64,000 nucleotides of DNA from Stappia sp. MMSF_3263. GTDB lineage: Bacteria > Pseudomonadota > Alphaproteobacteria > Rhizobiales > Stappiaceae. The position numbers and the translations under genes are program-made. The stretch spans positions 496,001-560,000 of the forward strand of contig NZ_JASHIK010000001.1 in assembly GCF_030733745.1 (NCBI RefSeq), written 5' to 3'. Below are positions 53,295-62,477 of the stretch, piece after piece; position 1 is the stretch's first letter, and every line of letters starts with the position of its first letter. Below the pieces are notes generated by a model. The model saw nothing but the letters and a program-made list of their open reading frames with translations. It was not told the origin of the DNA and ran no database searches.

Positions 53295-55004
53295 ATGCGC
53301 CTTCTGTCATGTCTTGCCTTGTTGCCCGCCGTTCTTTGGGGGCTCTGCGGTTCCGCGGCGGCGCAAGGCTGGTTCACCGAGCGCCTTGCTGGAGATACGC
53401 TTGTCGGCGTCGATGCCGGTGGCAACGGACTGTTGGTTTCCTGCGGTCGCGCGTTTCCCTCCCTGGAGATCACCATTGCCGGTATCGCTCCGACCGGCCC
53501 CGCGTCGGTCACGATCGATGGTGGCAGGCCGTTCGGCTTCGTTTTCACGAACGGACGCTTTGAGCCGCGGAACGGGGCGCAGGCGGGATTGGTGCGCAAT
53601 CTGATGGACCAACTCGCGAAGGGCGGCGTGGTGGTGCTGTCGGCGGTCGATGGCAGCCATGCCCGGTTGTCGCTCGCAGGGTCCTCTCGGGCGCTTTCCG
53701 TATGCCCCCCGGCAGCGAGCCTTGGGGCTTCCGCCCCAAGCACGCCTGCTGCGGTTGAAGCGGTGCAGGCGCGCCCCAGCAAGGCGCTGCTGGCGGAGCG
53801 TTACCTGGTGGCCCTCGGCTTCGACCCGGGAACGGTCGACGGGGTCAGCGATGCGAACACCCGCGCAGCGATCAACCGCTTCCAGGTACGCCATGGCCTC
53901 GTCGTGAACGCGGAACTGCCAGCATCCCATTTCGCGGTTCTGGAGGCTCTTGCCAAGGCGGGAGCCGTCAGTGCGCCAACGTCACCCGCTCCCGTTGCCA
54001 GCGCTCCCATTGTCAGCGCTCCCGTTGCCAGTACTCCCAGTGTGGAAACGCCGCCGGCGTCTGCAGTGCCGGCGCAAGAGGCCACCGTGGTAACGGCCGG
54101 GGAGGGCGAACCCTATCTCTATCATCGGCTGACCGGCTGCGAGGGGGAAACCGGCCGCGCGATCGCCTGGTACAATTTCACCGGACAGGGGACGCGCCGC
54201 GTTCTGGAAATGACCGATGTCTGCTTCAACCGGGAAACCGGAAAGCTGAGCGGATCGGAATGGGAAGACAAGCTGCAACTCGTCAGGCGCGAGGGGAGCA
54301 CGGAATTCTACGAGGTGATCGAGACGGGGGAGAAATCCTACGAGCGCGCCACGGCCAACGTGGGCCGCTACGACGATGAGGGGCCGTTCGCAACGGGCTG
54401 GGTCAATTTCGGATACAGCTCGCCCGGCGGATGGCCGGTCGCGCGCTACAGCCGCCGCTTCGGCAACGCCAGGGCCCATCTCCATGGCACGCTTTTCAAG
54501 CAGTATGGCGGACAGGGACTGACGGAAAACGGCGAGTTCAAGATTCACATAAGCGGCAATGACCTGCGCGCGCATGACAAGCGCAAGTACAACACGCCAC
54601 GTTCCGCCAGCGAGACGCCTTATGTCTCCTTCGAGGGCAAGGCCGTCTTCACCGGCGGTGTTGGCAAGGTGACGCTCACAAACACCGAAACCGGCAATGG
54701 CACCGGATCGGGGGACTTGGACCTGCGCGTTTCGCAAAACGGCGAAATCTCCGGCTCCGGCGTGCTGCGCCTGCAGAATGCCCGCCTTGCCGGGGCAAAC
54801 CCGCAGGACTGGAAAACGACAGAATGGCGCATTCGCCTGCTTGCCGGAAATGTTGCCGGTAAGACCGGCGAGATACTGACGATGCATGCCATCGCCGAAG
54901 GCGAGACGATCGATCACGACGGCGTTGTCAATCCGGTACTCGGCAGCCTGACCATCAGCGGCTATAGCCGCCGTGTCGCCGAGATAACGGAAGACTGGGA
55001 CTGA
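53295..55004 (+). CDS. Exported protein with LAGSS-type and peptidoglycan-binding domains
   Basis: The 569-residue product has a signal peptide (to about 23, SAAA-Q). A first domain like that of the secreted protein at 1764-2570 ends in LSLAGSSRALSVC at about 130. Next is a PG_binding_1-type domain (about 155-205, LVALGFDPGTVDGVSDANTRAAINRFQVRHGL) and an Ala/Pro/Val/Ser linker built from three 15-bp repeats (53988-54032). A C-terminal domain of about 300 residues, rich in beta strands (GSEWEDKLQLVRREGSTEFY), is not recognised. GAAGGA precedes the ATG. A cell-wall location is inferred. Confidence 0.78.
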   Translation: MRLLSCLALLPAVLWGLCGSAAAQGWFTERLAGDTLVGVDAGGNGLLVSCGRAFPSLEITIAGIAPTGPASVTIDGGRPFGFVFTNGRFEPRNGAQAGLVRNLMDQLAKGGVVVLSAVDGSHARLSLAGSSRALSVCPPAASLGASAPSTPAAVEAVQARPSKALLAERYLVALGFDPGTVDGVSDANTRAAINRFQVRHGLVVNAELPASHFAVLEALAKAGAVSAPTSPAPVASAPIVSAPVASTPSVETPPASAVPAQEATVVTAGEGEPYLYHRLTGCEGETGRAIAWYNFTGQGTRRVLEMTDVCFNRETGKLSGSEWEDKLQLVRREGSTEFYEVIETGEKSYERATANVGRYDDEGPFATGWVNFGYSSPGGWPVARYSRRFGNARAHLHGTLFKQYGGQGLTENGEFKIHISGNDLRAHDKRKYNTPRSASETPYVSFEGKAVFTGGVGKVTLTNTETGNGTGSGDLDLRVSQNGEISGSGVLRLQNARLAGANPQDWKTTEWRIRLLAGNVAGKTGEILTMHAIAEGETIDHDGVVNPVLGSLTISGYSRRVAEITEDWD

Positions 55005-55023
55005 GTGACCGCCCGATCTGCCG

Positions 55024-56073
55024 TCAATCGCGCCCACTCTGCTGGCGGAAACGGGAAGGGGAGGTGCCGGCGGCGCGGCGGAAGGCCCGGGCGAAGGCGC
55101 CCTGGTCGTCATAGCCAAGCCGCCAGGCAATCTCGCCGACCGGCAGGTGCGTCTCCCGAAGTGCCCACAGGGCATAGGCGGTGCGGGCATCGTCGACCAG
55201 CGAGCGGAACGACTGGCCCCTGCGGTCGAGCTGGCGGCGCAGGCTGCGTTCCGACAGGCCGCAATCTTCCGCGATCCTACTCTGGTTCAGCTGCCCCTGG
55301 CCGAGCCGCCAATAGATTGCCTCGATGATCTGCGTGCAGCACGGCTCCGTGATGGCCAAAGGGGCGGCCGGAGGCCGCCGATCGCTTGCGCGCCGCAGGC
55401 CCGGATCGGCCGGTGTCGGGTGCACGGGTGTTTCGAGAAGCCGCGCCGGGAAGGCAAGCATGTTGCTGGGCTGACCATAGAGCGGTGCGGAACCTGCAAG
55501 GCGTGCGAGCGGAGCCCCGGTGTCGCGCTCATGCTCGAAGGAAAGGGCCACTGGGAAGGCGTCATTGCCCGTATCTCCGGCGAAACGGCGCACCACGGCA
55601 TCCAGGAAGGCGAGGGTGAATTCCGCATCGCGTGAGCGGGGCCAGATTGCCGGGTCGATGATGCGATAGGTGAGAATGCAGGTGTCGTCCGCGACGCTGC
55701 GCTTGAACGCAGTACCGTGCTGCAGCGACTGGAGATCGGCGAGCAGTCCGTCGAGAAGGCCGTCGAGCCGGCGTGCCGCAAGGCCTGCCGGGAACAGCTC
55801 GGCCAGTGCCGGGGCGGCGATCGCCTGTCCGCAGCGCCACATGCGGCCCTCGTCGGGTGCCTGCGAGCCGCCGGCCTGCATCAGGTCGGTGAACTGGGCA
55901 AGCGGCAGGTCGACGGCAGCGGTTGCAGCACCTCGCCTGATGCGATCCGGTCGTGCGAGCCCGCTTTCGGCGAACGCGCGGGTGGCATCGACGCCGCTGG
56001 CCTGCATCGCCTCCGCAATCAGCGGCAATGCCGAGGTGGAAATCGTCGCAGGAGGAAGGGGCAGGGCAGGCAT
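55024..56073 (-). CDS. AraC-family regulator next to the amine oxidase gene
   Basis: The 349-residue regulator has an N-terminal arabinose-binding-type domain of the OruR/AraC subgroup (about 20-200, LPLIAEAMQASGVDATRAFAESGLA). Its C-terminal double helix-turn-helix (about 255-345) contains LNQSRIAEDCGLSERSLRRQLDRRGQSFRSLVDDARTAYA and IAWRLGYDDQGAFARAFRRAAGTSPSRFR. It lies 115 bp downstream of the copper amine oxidase gene on the same strand, so amine-dependent control of that gene is a reasonable guess. Confidence 0.9.
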   Translation of the reverse strand: MPALPLPPATISTSALPLIAEAMQASGVDATRAFAESGLARPDRIRRGAATAAVDLPLAQFTDLMQAGGSQAPDEGRMWRCGQAIAAPALAELFPAGLAARRLDGLLDGLLADLQSLQHGTAFKRSVADDTCILTYRIIDPAIWPRSRDAEFTLAFLDAVVRRFAGDTGNDAFPVALSFEHERDTGAPLARLAGSAPLYGQPSNMLAFPARLLETPVHPTPADPGLRRASDRRPPAAPLAITEPCCTQIIEAIYWRLGQGQLNQSRIAEDCGLSERSLRRQLDRRGQSFRSLVDDARTAYALWALRETHLPVGEIAWRLGYDDQGAFARAFRRAAGTSPSRFRQQSGRD

Positions 56074-56188
56074 GGCCGGATCCGATCGCTGCCCTGATCG
56101 TGGGCGCGGGCGGCGACGCTGTCAATCGGCGGGAACGGGTGCGGAGAGTGGCGGGGCGGAACCTGTCCGGCCCGCCTGGGCTGTGTGG

Positions 56189-58204
56189 TCAGTTCTCGGT
56201 GGGCAACGGGATGGTCAGTGCCGGGTTGTGGGCGAAGAAGTTGAAGGGACGCAGTGTGAAGCCCTTCCACATCGTCGACATCACCGGCCAGTCCTCCGTG
56301 TGCGGTACATGGTGGAAACCCATCGTGTACCAGGTGACGATGTCGGTGTTGGCGATCGGCCGGTCGCGTTCGGTCCAGGCGGCCAACGTGTCGGAACCGT
56401 CGCTTTGGAAGGCGAAGCGCCCACCCGCATAGCGCTCATTCACATTGTAGGGCGTGTTCCACAGCGTGTACTCGATATAGGCATTGCGCTTGAACGGAGC
56501 GTCGCCGGCAAAGTCGAAGGGGCCGTAGGCGACCGAGTTTCCGGGCACTATCATGTAGCCGGGCTTGTGGCCGAGCGGCCCGTCCGCGCCCATGTTCATC
56601 ACATGGTACATGGCGGGCGTGTTCGGATTGACCTTGTAGCGCCCGGCCGTTTCCGTCTTTGCCATCGTCGTTTCCGTCACCCAGAACGAGCGGCGCGGGG
56701 CGCCGTCTTCCGGCGTTCCGGCGACCAGCGCGGTGCGCATGAAGCTGTTCGCCTGGCCATCGACGTCGAAGTCGAGCTTGAAGTTGAAGTAGTGGTCGTG
56801 ATTGGGCGCGACGAGGTTTGGCGCGATCAACGTCCCGTAGCGGGTTTCCTCCGCCGCTCCCGCGTCGCTCATCGACTTCACCGCCGCGCCCTTGACCGCA
56901 TCGAGGCCGGTCGAACCGACCATCACGTCGATGCGCCCGTCCTGGTGGAAGACGTAGTCGACGAGATAGTCGTAATTGCCCACCTCCGAGGCCGAGCGCA
57001 CGACAAGTTGCGTCGCCGGGCGTCCCTCGGCCGGAACCTGTTCGGTCTCCGACTGGGCGAAGATCTCGAAATGCCGCCAGGCGGGATCGCCGATGTTGCG
57101 CTCGAAGATGCAGATCGCGTCGGGAATCGCGAGCGGCGCACCCTCGTCGGTATGGACCGTGGCAGGCAGGAAGGTGGCGTAGGCCGGACAATCGACGCCG
57201 GGCCGGAGTGGCGTCAGGAAGATGCCGAAGCCGTATTCGCCGCTGTCCATGTAGGTGCGCCAGTACCAGCCATCGTCCGGGTCCATGTAGGGCACGAAGA
57301 CTTCCGACAGATGGACCTGGTAGAGGACGCTGCGCCAGCGTTCGCCTTCGCGCACGTCGATGTTGGAGAGAACCACGCCAGGCCGCTTGTCGACCCGTGC
57401 CCGGAAACGCCAGATGTCCCAGGAGATCAGGCCATTCTCGATGGTGACATTGGAACCGCCTGGTTGCGACAGCGCGGCGGGACTGGCCTGCGGGCGCAGG
57501 GCGCCGGTGCGCGCCTTGACCTCGGCCTCGCTGTAGCCCCAGCCGTCTTCAGGCACGGCGCGCGCGCCGGTATCGAAGACCTCGACGACATCGCGAGCGT
57601 TCAGGTCGACCACCGCGTAAAGCCCTTCGACCGGCTTGGCGTAGAAATTCGTGCCTTCCGGCAGCACGTAGCAGGGAACCTTCATCAGGCGCCGACCGTC
57701 TTCCTCGGCGAGGCCGAAGCGTCCGGCCGTCAGCGGCAGGCAGAAGACCTGATCGGGCTTGAGGCCGCGCTTTTCAAGACCGGCGACGAAAGCCGGGTCG
57801 CCGGTGGCAAGCTCCATCGCCGTCATGAACTCGGCCAGCAGGATCATCGTCTCGCCGCCCGCCGGCTCCACTGTCACCACCCGGTCGCCGGCAAGGTCGA
57901 CTTCCGCGACGAAGGCTCCCTTGTCGTTCTTGAAGTGGACCTCGACCGTGCGAGGTTCCGGATTGCCTTCCTGCCACGCCAGGACCACGGATTTTTCCGG
58001 CTCCTTCAAGGAGATATATGGATAGAGCGTGCCGGCTCCGGTGTGGTCGCCATCGGCCAGAAGCGCCACCGCCTCGCTGATCTCCGCCTCCGTGAGCGCG
58101 TCGAGCGGGTGGGCGGACGCCGGCAGCGCCGACAGAGCGGCTGCCAGCAGCGTGCCGGCGAGCAGCGGCGCGCGGACCGCGCACCTCGAGTGGTGAGATG
58201 TCAT
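56189..58204 (-). CDS. Exported copper amine oxidase (primary-amine oxidase, TPQ type)
   Basis: The 671-residue quinoprotein has a signal peptide (residues 1-31, ending ASA-H). The TPQ precursor Tyr411 is in VGNYDYLVDYVF, the catalytic base Asp320 in YMDSGEYGFG, and copper histidines His469 and His471 lie in NHDHYFNF, with His635 in HHVPHTEDWPVM. It oxidises primary amines such as tyramine or phenethylamine to aldehydes in the periplasm, releasing ammonia and peroxide. The N-terminal D1 domain of E. coli TynA seems absent. AGGAGG precedes the ATG. It faces an amidohydrolase gene across 365 bp. Confidence 0.95.
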   Translation of the reverse strand: MTSHHSRCAVRAPLLAGTLLAAALSALPASAHPLDALTEAEISEAVALLADGDHTGAGTLYPYISLKEPEKSVVLAWQEGNPEPRTVEVHFKNDKGAFVAEVDLAGDRVVTVEPAGGETMILLAEFMTAMELATGDPAFVAGLEKRGLKPDQVFCLPLTAGRFGLAEEDGRRLMKVPCYVLPEGTNFYAKPVEGLYAVVDLNARDVVEVFDTGARAVPEDGWGYSEAEVKARTGALRPQASPAALSQPGGSNVTIENGLISWDIWRFRARVDKRPGVVLSNIDVREGERWRSVLYQVHLSEVFVPYMDPDDGWYWRTYMDSGEYGFGIFLTPLRPGVDCPAYATFLPATVHTDEGAPLAIPDAICIFERNIGDPAWRHFEIFAQSETEQVPAEGRPATQLVVRSASEVGNYDYLVDYVFHQDGRIDVMVGSTGLDAVKGAAVKSMSDAGAAEETRYGTLIAPNLVAPNHDHYFNFKLDFDVDGQANSFMRTALVAGTPEDGAPRRSFWVTETTMAKTETAGRYKVNPNTPAMYHVMNMGADGPLGHKPGYMIVPGNSVAYGPFDFAGDAPFKRNAYIEYTLWNTPYNVNERYAGGRFAFQSDGSDTLAAWTERDRPIANTDIVTWYTMGFHHVPHTEDWPVMSTMWKGFTLRPFNFFAHNPALTIPLPTEN

Positions 58205-58569
58205 GGGGATTGCCCCTCCTCGATATGAACCCGTCTGGTGTGCGGCGCCGGATCGTTTGGCCGGTCTTTTCCGCGTCCGGCAGGATAGGCGCGTCGGCGC
58301 GGTCAGGTTGTGCATTTCCGGCCAGAACGTGTCTCCTCCGCGGGCACCCGAAAAGTGTCGTTCGGCGAAATTGCCTGGCATTCTCTTGACGCTACGGGTG
58401 CGCGACGTCCGCTGCGGGTCACGAATGGATTGCCCCTCGGCGGCGGGCGAACGGCCGTATTTTTTCACATTTCCGAAACGATCTGGGCGTCACCGTGTCT
58501 GAGCACCCTTGGCTTCTGACCCCGTCATGGTGCGCTTCCCGGACGAACCGGGCGAGGGGGCAATTGGAG
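58205..58569. other. Divergent promoter region, amine oxidase / amidohydrolase
   Basis: About 365 bp separate the two start codons. TTGACG at 58386-58391 is a possible -35 for the rightward gene, but no matching -10 is clear. No open frame, RNA gene or palindrome stands out. Confidence 0.5.
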
Positions 58570-60468
58570 ATGATTGTGAAGAGTATGTCCAAGTCTCTCC
58601 TGGCGATGTTGCTCGCCGGGTTCAGCACGTTGCCAGCTTTCGCCGCCGAAAGGGTCGCCGATCGGATCTGGTCCGGCGGTCCGATCCTGACCATGAACGA
58701 CCTTGAGCCGCGCGCAGAGGCAGTTGCGGAAAAGGACGGCAAGATCATCGCGGTTGGCCCTGCGGACGAGGTGATGAAGCACAAGGGAGAGGGCACCGAA
58801 CTCGTCGACCTGAAGGGGCGCGCGATGCTGCCCGGCTTCGTTGATGCACATGGCCACGCCTTCATGATTGGCGTGCAGGCGGTATCGGCCAACACCCAGC
58901 CTGCGCCCGATGGCAAGGTGAACGACATTCCCGCTTTGCAGCAGACGCTTGGCGAGTGGCGGAAGGCCTATCCGGAGCGGATCGAACGGCTCGGAACCGT
59001 GCTCGGCTTCGGTTATGACGATGCGCAGCTGAAGGAACAGCGTCATCCCACGCGCGCTGATCTTGACGCGGTCTCTGCGGACGTGCCGGTGGTGATCATT
59101 CACCAGTCCGGTCACATCGGCGTCTTCAATTCGAAGGCGCTTGAAGTGGCCGGCATCTCGGCCGGGACCAAGGACCCGGACGGCGGCGTGATCCGCCGGG
59201 AAGAGGGCGGCAGCGAACCGAACGGAGTGCTTGAGGAAGCGGCCTTCTTTCCTGCCTTGATGAAGCTGTTGTCCGGTCTCGACCAGGAAGGCGGTCAGGA
59301 ACTCTTCGTTGCGGGAACCGAGCTGTTGGCGAGCTACGGCTATACCACCGGCCAGGAAGGACGTTCGACAACGAATGTCGTCAAGCTGATGCGGGCTGCG
59401 GCCGATGCCGGCCGGATCAAGATTGACGTGGTGACCTATCCCGACGTGCTGGTCGACCGCGACTATATCGCCCAGACCGTTTCCCGGACCTACAAGAACG
59501 GCCTCCGCGTCGCCGGCGCCAAGCTGACCATCGACGGTTCGCCCCAGGGGTTCACGGCACTGCGCGACCGGCCCTACTACAATCCGCCGGCTCAGTATCG
59601 CCGGGATTATGCCGGTTATGCGGCCGCCAGCGCCGATCAGGTGTTCGGCGCCATTGACTGGGCGTTCGAGAATGACATCCAGATCATCACCCATGCCAAT
59701 GGCGAAGGCGCTTCGGACATGCTGATTGCGGCTGTCGGAACGGCGAGGGAAAAGCACGGCGTTGCCGATCGCCGGCCGGTTCTGATCCATGGGCAGTTCA
59801 TGCGCAAGGACCAGGTTGCCGCGATCGATGAGCTCGAGGTGTTTCCCTCGCTCTTTCCGATGCATACGTTCTACTGGGGTGACTGGCACCGTGATCGCAC
59901 CGTCGGCCCGGTGAACGCCGACAATATTTCCCCGACGGGCTGGGTGCGCGAGCGCGGCATGATGTTTTCCTCCCACCATGATGCGCCTGTGGCCTTTCCC
60001 GACAGCATGCGAATCCTCGACGCCACGGTGACGAGACGGACGCGGTCCGGCGACATTCTTGGGCCCCACCAGCGCGTGGATGTGATGACCGCGCTGAAGG
60101 CGATGACCATCTGGCCGGCCTATCAGCACTTCGAGGAAGCCGATAAGGGATCCATCGAGGTCGGCAAGGTCGCCGATCTGATCGTGCTGAGCGCCGATCC
60201 GACAGCCATCGACCCGGAGACGATCGAGACGCTCAAGGTCCAGGAGACGATCAAGCGGGGGCAGACCATCTATACCCGCAAGGACGGCGGGAAACAGGGT
60301 AGCCTGCAGATGCGTCCGGGACCGGATGGAAGCGACGCGCTCGGCAACTTCCTGCGTCACGCATCCGCCAGCGTGGAAGCGTCCGGTAGCCATGCGCATG
60401 GGCCCGATCTCCTTTACGATGCTTTCGCTTCGGGCTTTGCCAGCAAGACGCCCGGCGTCACTCGCTGA
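58570..60468 (+). CDS. Exported amidohydrolase (YtcJ-like, amidohydrolase 3 family)
   Basis: The 632-residue protein has a signal peptide (to about 25, PAFA-A) and a metal-dependent amidohydrolase fold. The first metal site is MLPGFVDAHGHAF; VVIIHQSGHIGVFNSKAL, IITHANGEGASDMLI and LIHGQFMRKDQ supply later histidines, and SSHHDAPVAFPD holds the last ligand region. It ends with the usual KGSIEVGKVADLIVLSADP. The substrate is unknown; related enzymes act on N-formyl or N-acyl amines. ATG at 58570 is used; 58585 is an alternative. It is divergent from the amine oxidase and closed by a good terminator. Confidence 0.88.
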   Translation: MIVKSMSKSLLAMLLAGFSTLPAFAAERVADRIWSGGPILTMNDLEPRAEAVAEKDGKIIAVGPADEVMKHKGEGTELVDLKGRAMLPGFVDAHGHAFMIGVQAVSANTQPAPDGKVNDIPALQQTLGEWRKAYPERIERLGTVLGFGYDDAQLKEQRHPTRADLDAVSADVPVVIIHQSGHIGVFNSKALEVAGISAGTKDPDGGVIRREEGGSEPNGVLEEAAFFPALMKLLSGLDQEGGQELFVAGTELLASYGYTTGQEGRSTTNVVKLMRAAADAGRIKIDVVTYPDVLVDRDYIAQTVSRTYKNGLRVAGAKLTIDGSPQGFTALRDRPYYNPPAQYRRDYAGYAAASADQVFGAIDWAFENDIQIITHANGEGASDMLIAAVGTAREKHGVADRRPVLIHGQFMRKDQVAAIDELEVFPSLFPMHTFYWGDWHRDRTVGPVNADNISPTGWVRERGMMFSSHHDAPVAFPDSMRILDATVTRRTRSGDILGPHQRVDVMTALKAMTIWPAYQHFEEADKGSIEVGKVADLIVLSADPTAIDPETIETLKVQETIKRGQTIYTRKDGGKQGSLQMRPGPDGSDALGNFLRHASASVEASGSHAHGPDLLYDAFASGFASKTPGVTR

Positions 60469-60495
60469 CGCATTGCCGACAACGGTCGTTACAGT

Positions 60496-60524
60496 CGCCC
60501 GGGGCCGCAGACCCCGGGCGTTTT
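60496..60524 (+). terminator. Rho-independent terminator of the amidohydrolase gene
   Basis: CGCCCGGGG (60496-60504), 7-nt loop and CCCCGGGCG (60512-60520) followed by TTTT. It lies 28 bp after the stop and separates this gene from the ccoG region. Confidence 0.85.
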
Positions 60525-60646
60525 ACGTTTGCGGCGGTCGAGTGTTCGGTCCGCAAAGGCGAGCATGTGCATTTCCGTCCGGGATGGCGCATGCTGGGAG
60601 CGGCAGGCTGTTGCCGGCCGCCGGATGCGCTGACGAGCGGCGCGGC

Positions 60647-60660
60647 TTGACGCGGATCAA
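60647..60660 (+). promoter_or_regulatory. FixK/FNR box upstream of ccoG
   Basis: TTGACGCGGATCAA matches TTGAT-N4-ATCAA at 9 of 10 bases, centred about 237 bp before the ccoG ATG. At -41.5 the start would be near 60695, with TACTCG in the -10 position. The leader would be long (about 196 nt). Confidence 0.7.
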
Positions 60661-60746
60661 GGCCGGTCCGGAGCAAAGCTGCTACTCGTCCGGAAGAGGG
60701 GCGGCCTCGGCAATGATCCGGGGCGCGGTGACGGATTGTCGCGGTG

Positions 60747-60788
60747 TTGACGTGTCGCAATCTGCGGGCCTGCGTGCCGCGATAGATT
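60747..60788 (+). promoter_or_regulatory. Second, degenerate FixK-type box with -10 before ccoG
   Basis: TTGACGTGTCGCAA (60747-60760) lies exactly 100 bp after the first box and keeps TTGA and CAA. Counting from -41.5, the expected -10 window (60783-60788) reads TAGATT, a good match. This would give a start near 60795 and a 96-nt leader. Confidence 0.4.
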
Positions 60789-60890
60789 GGCCGGGCTGAC
60801 GAACCGGCAAACCGTTGGCACTCACCTGCGACTGTCCTTCGCGAACCTGTTTCGCAAGTGTCTCGTGGGGCGGGACAAAGGGCCGAACAA

Positions 60891-62360
60891 ATGGACGGAA
60901 CAATGCGTGCAGAAACCGATCCCGCCGGCGGCGGATCCCACCCGGACGACTGGTTCGCCTCGGCGAAGAAGATCTATCCGATGGCGGTGCATGGCCGGTT
61001 CCGCAACATCAAGTGGACCGTGCTCTTCATTACGCTCGGCATCTACTATTTCCTGCCCTTCATCCGCTGGGACCGGGGACCGGACGCGCCCGATCAGGCC
61101 GTGCTCATCGATCTGGCCGGCCGGCGCGCCTATTTCTTCTTCATCGAGATCTGGCCGCAGGAGGTCTACTACCTGACCGGCCTGCTGATCCTGGCGGCGA
61201 TGGCACTGTTCCTGATGAATGCCGTCGCCGGGCGCGTCTGGTGTGGCTATCTTTGCCCGCAAACCGTGTGGACGGACCTGTTCCTGTGGGTCGAGCGCTA
61301 CACCGAGGGAGACCGCCGCGAGCGCATGAAACTGGCCGACCAGCCCTGGTCGGTTCAGAAGGTGACGCAAAAGCTTGCCAAGCATACGCTGTGGCTGATG
61401 ATCGCCTGGTGGACCGGCGGCGCCTGGGTGCTCTATTTCTCGGATGCGCCAACCCTTATGAAGGATCTGGCGACCGGCAGCGCGCCGTTCTCCGCCTATC
61501 TTTGGATCGGCATCCTGACCTTCTCCACCTATGCGCTCGCCGGGCATATGCGCGAGCAGGTCTGCATCTTCCTGTGTCCGTGGCCGCGCATCCAGGCGGC
61601 CCTGACAGACGAAGAAGCCCTCAATGTCACCTATCGCTACGATCGGGGCGAGCCGCGCGGATCGCTGAAACACAACCGCAAGCTGGAGGAGGAAGGCCAG
61701 CCGGCAGGAGACTGCGTCGACTGCAACCAGTGCTTCCATGCCTGTCCGACCGGTGTCGACATCCGCAACGGCACCCAGCTCGGCTGCATCCAGTGCGGGC
61801 TGTGCATCGACGCCTGCGACACGGTGATGGACAAGGTGGGCAAGCCGCGCGGACTGATCGCCTACGACACCGATGAAAACATCAAGCGGCGCAGCGAGGG
61901 CAAGGAAGCCGTCGTGCACATCGTGCGGCCGCGTACGGTCACCTACGCCGTTATCATCGCCCTGGTCGGTGCGATCATGGCCTATGCGCTGGCCACCCGC
62001 TCCTTCGAGGGCATAAGTGTCCTGCATGACCGCAATCCTATCTATGTGGAACTGTCCGACGGTTCGGTCCGCAACGGTTACACGATCCGTCTTCTCAACA
62101 AGCGGCAGATGGCGCGCGAGTTCATCCTGTCGGTCGAGGGCATGCCCGCGGGCACCCGGATCGAGGCGGTGGGCATCACCGAAAACGTGCTGGGCAAGCC
62201 CGTCGTCGGCGTCGGCCCGGATACGACCCGGGAAGTGCGTGTCCTGGTATTCTCGCCGGCCGCCGCGGAACTGCAGAAATCGACGCCGGTGACATTCCGC
62301 ATCACCGAGACGGTGATGGGCGCGGTCGCCCGGGCCGAGGATTTCTTCAAGGCTCCCTGA
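60891..62360 (+). CDS. ccoG: cbb3 oxidase assembly protein CcoG/FixG (iron-sulfur membrane protein)
   Basis: The 489-residue protein has about five membrane helices, two membrane-proximal cysteine motifs (VWCGYLCPQTVW and CIFLCPWPRIQ) and a cytoplasmic 2[4Fe-4S] ferredoxin segment (CVDCNQCFHACPTG, CIQCGLCIDACD). A C-terminal Ig-like periplasmic domain, IYVELSDGSVRNGYTIRLLNKR, follows. CcoG reduces copper for delivery to the oxidase. The ATG at 60891 follows AAAGGG; 60903 is an alternative. It begins the assembly operon ccoGHI(S) and is preceded by FixK-type boxes. Confidence 0.95.
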   Translation: MDGTMRAETDPAGGGSHPDDWFASAKKIYPMAVHGRFRNIKWTVLFITLGIYYFLPFIRWDRGPDAPDQAVLIDLAGRRAYFFFIEIWPQEVYYLTGLLILAAMALFLMNAVAGRVWCGYLCPQTVWTDLFLWVERYTEGDRRERMKLADQPWSVQKVTQKLAKHTLWLMIAWWTGGAWVLYFSDAPTLMKDLATGSAPFSAYLWIGILTFSTYALAGHMREQVCIFLCPWPRIQAALTDEEALNVTYRYDRGEPRGSLKHNRKLEEEGQPAGDCVDCNQCFHACPTGVDIRNGTQLGCIQCGLCIDACDTVMDKVGKPRGLIAYDTDENIKRRSEGKEAVVHIVRPRTVTYAVIIALVGAIMAYALATRSFEGISVLHDRNPIYVELSDGSVRNGYTIRLLNKRQMAREFILSVEGMPAGTRIEAVGITENVLGKPVVGVGPDTTREVRVLVFSPAAAELQKSTPVTFRITETVMGAVARAEDFFKAP

Positions 62361-62380
62361 GACTTGAATCTTGAACCGGG

Positions 62381-62400
62381 ACCGGCCCGTGCGGGCCGGT
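62381..62400. other. Perfect hairpin between ccoG and ccoH
   Basis: ACCGGCCC, loop GTGC and GGGCCGGT form (counting the closing G-C of the loop) an 8-9 bp stem 20 bp after the ccoG stop. There is no T-run, so it may stabilise or attenuate the message rather than terminate it. Confidence 0.5.
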
Positions 62401-62477
62401 CATGACACGCCTGAGTAGTAATCCCGATCGGAGGCTTGCGGCTGTTGCGGCTTCGCCGAGTTCGCTAGGATCGAGAC

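Noticed and set aside
60713-60799. 28-codon upstream open frame in the ccoG leader
   Set aside because: No ribosome site and no coding pattern; it overlaps the second FixK-type box and predicted -10, so it is more likely regulatory DNA.
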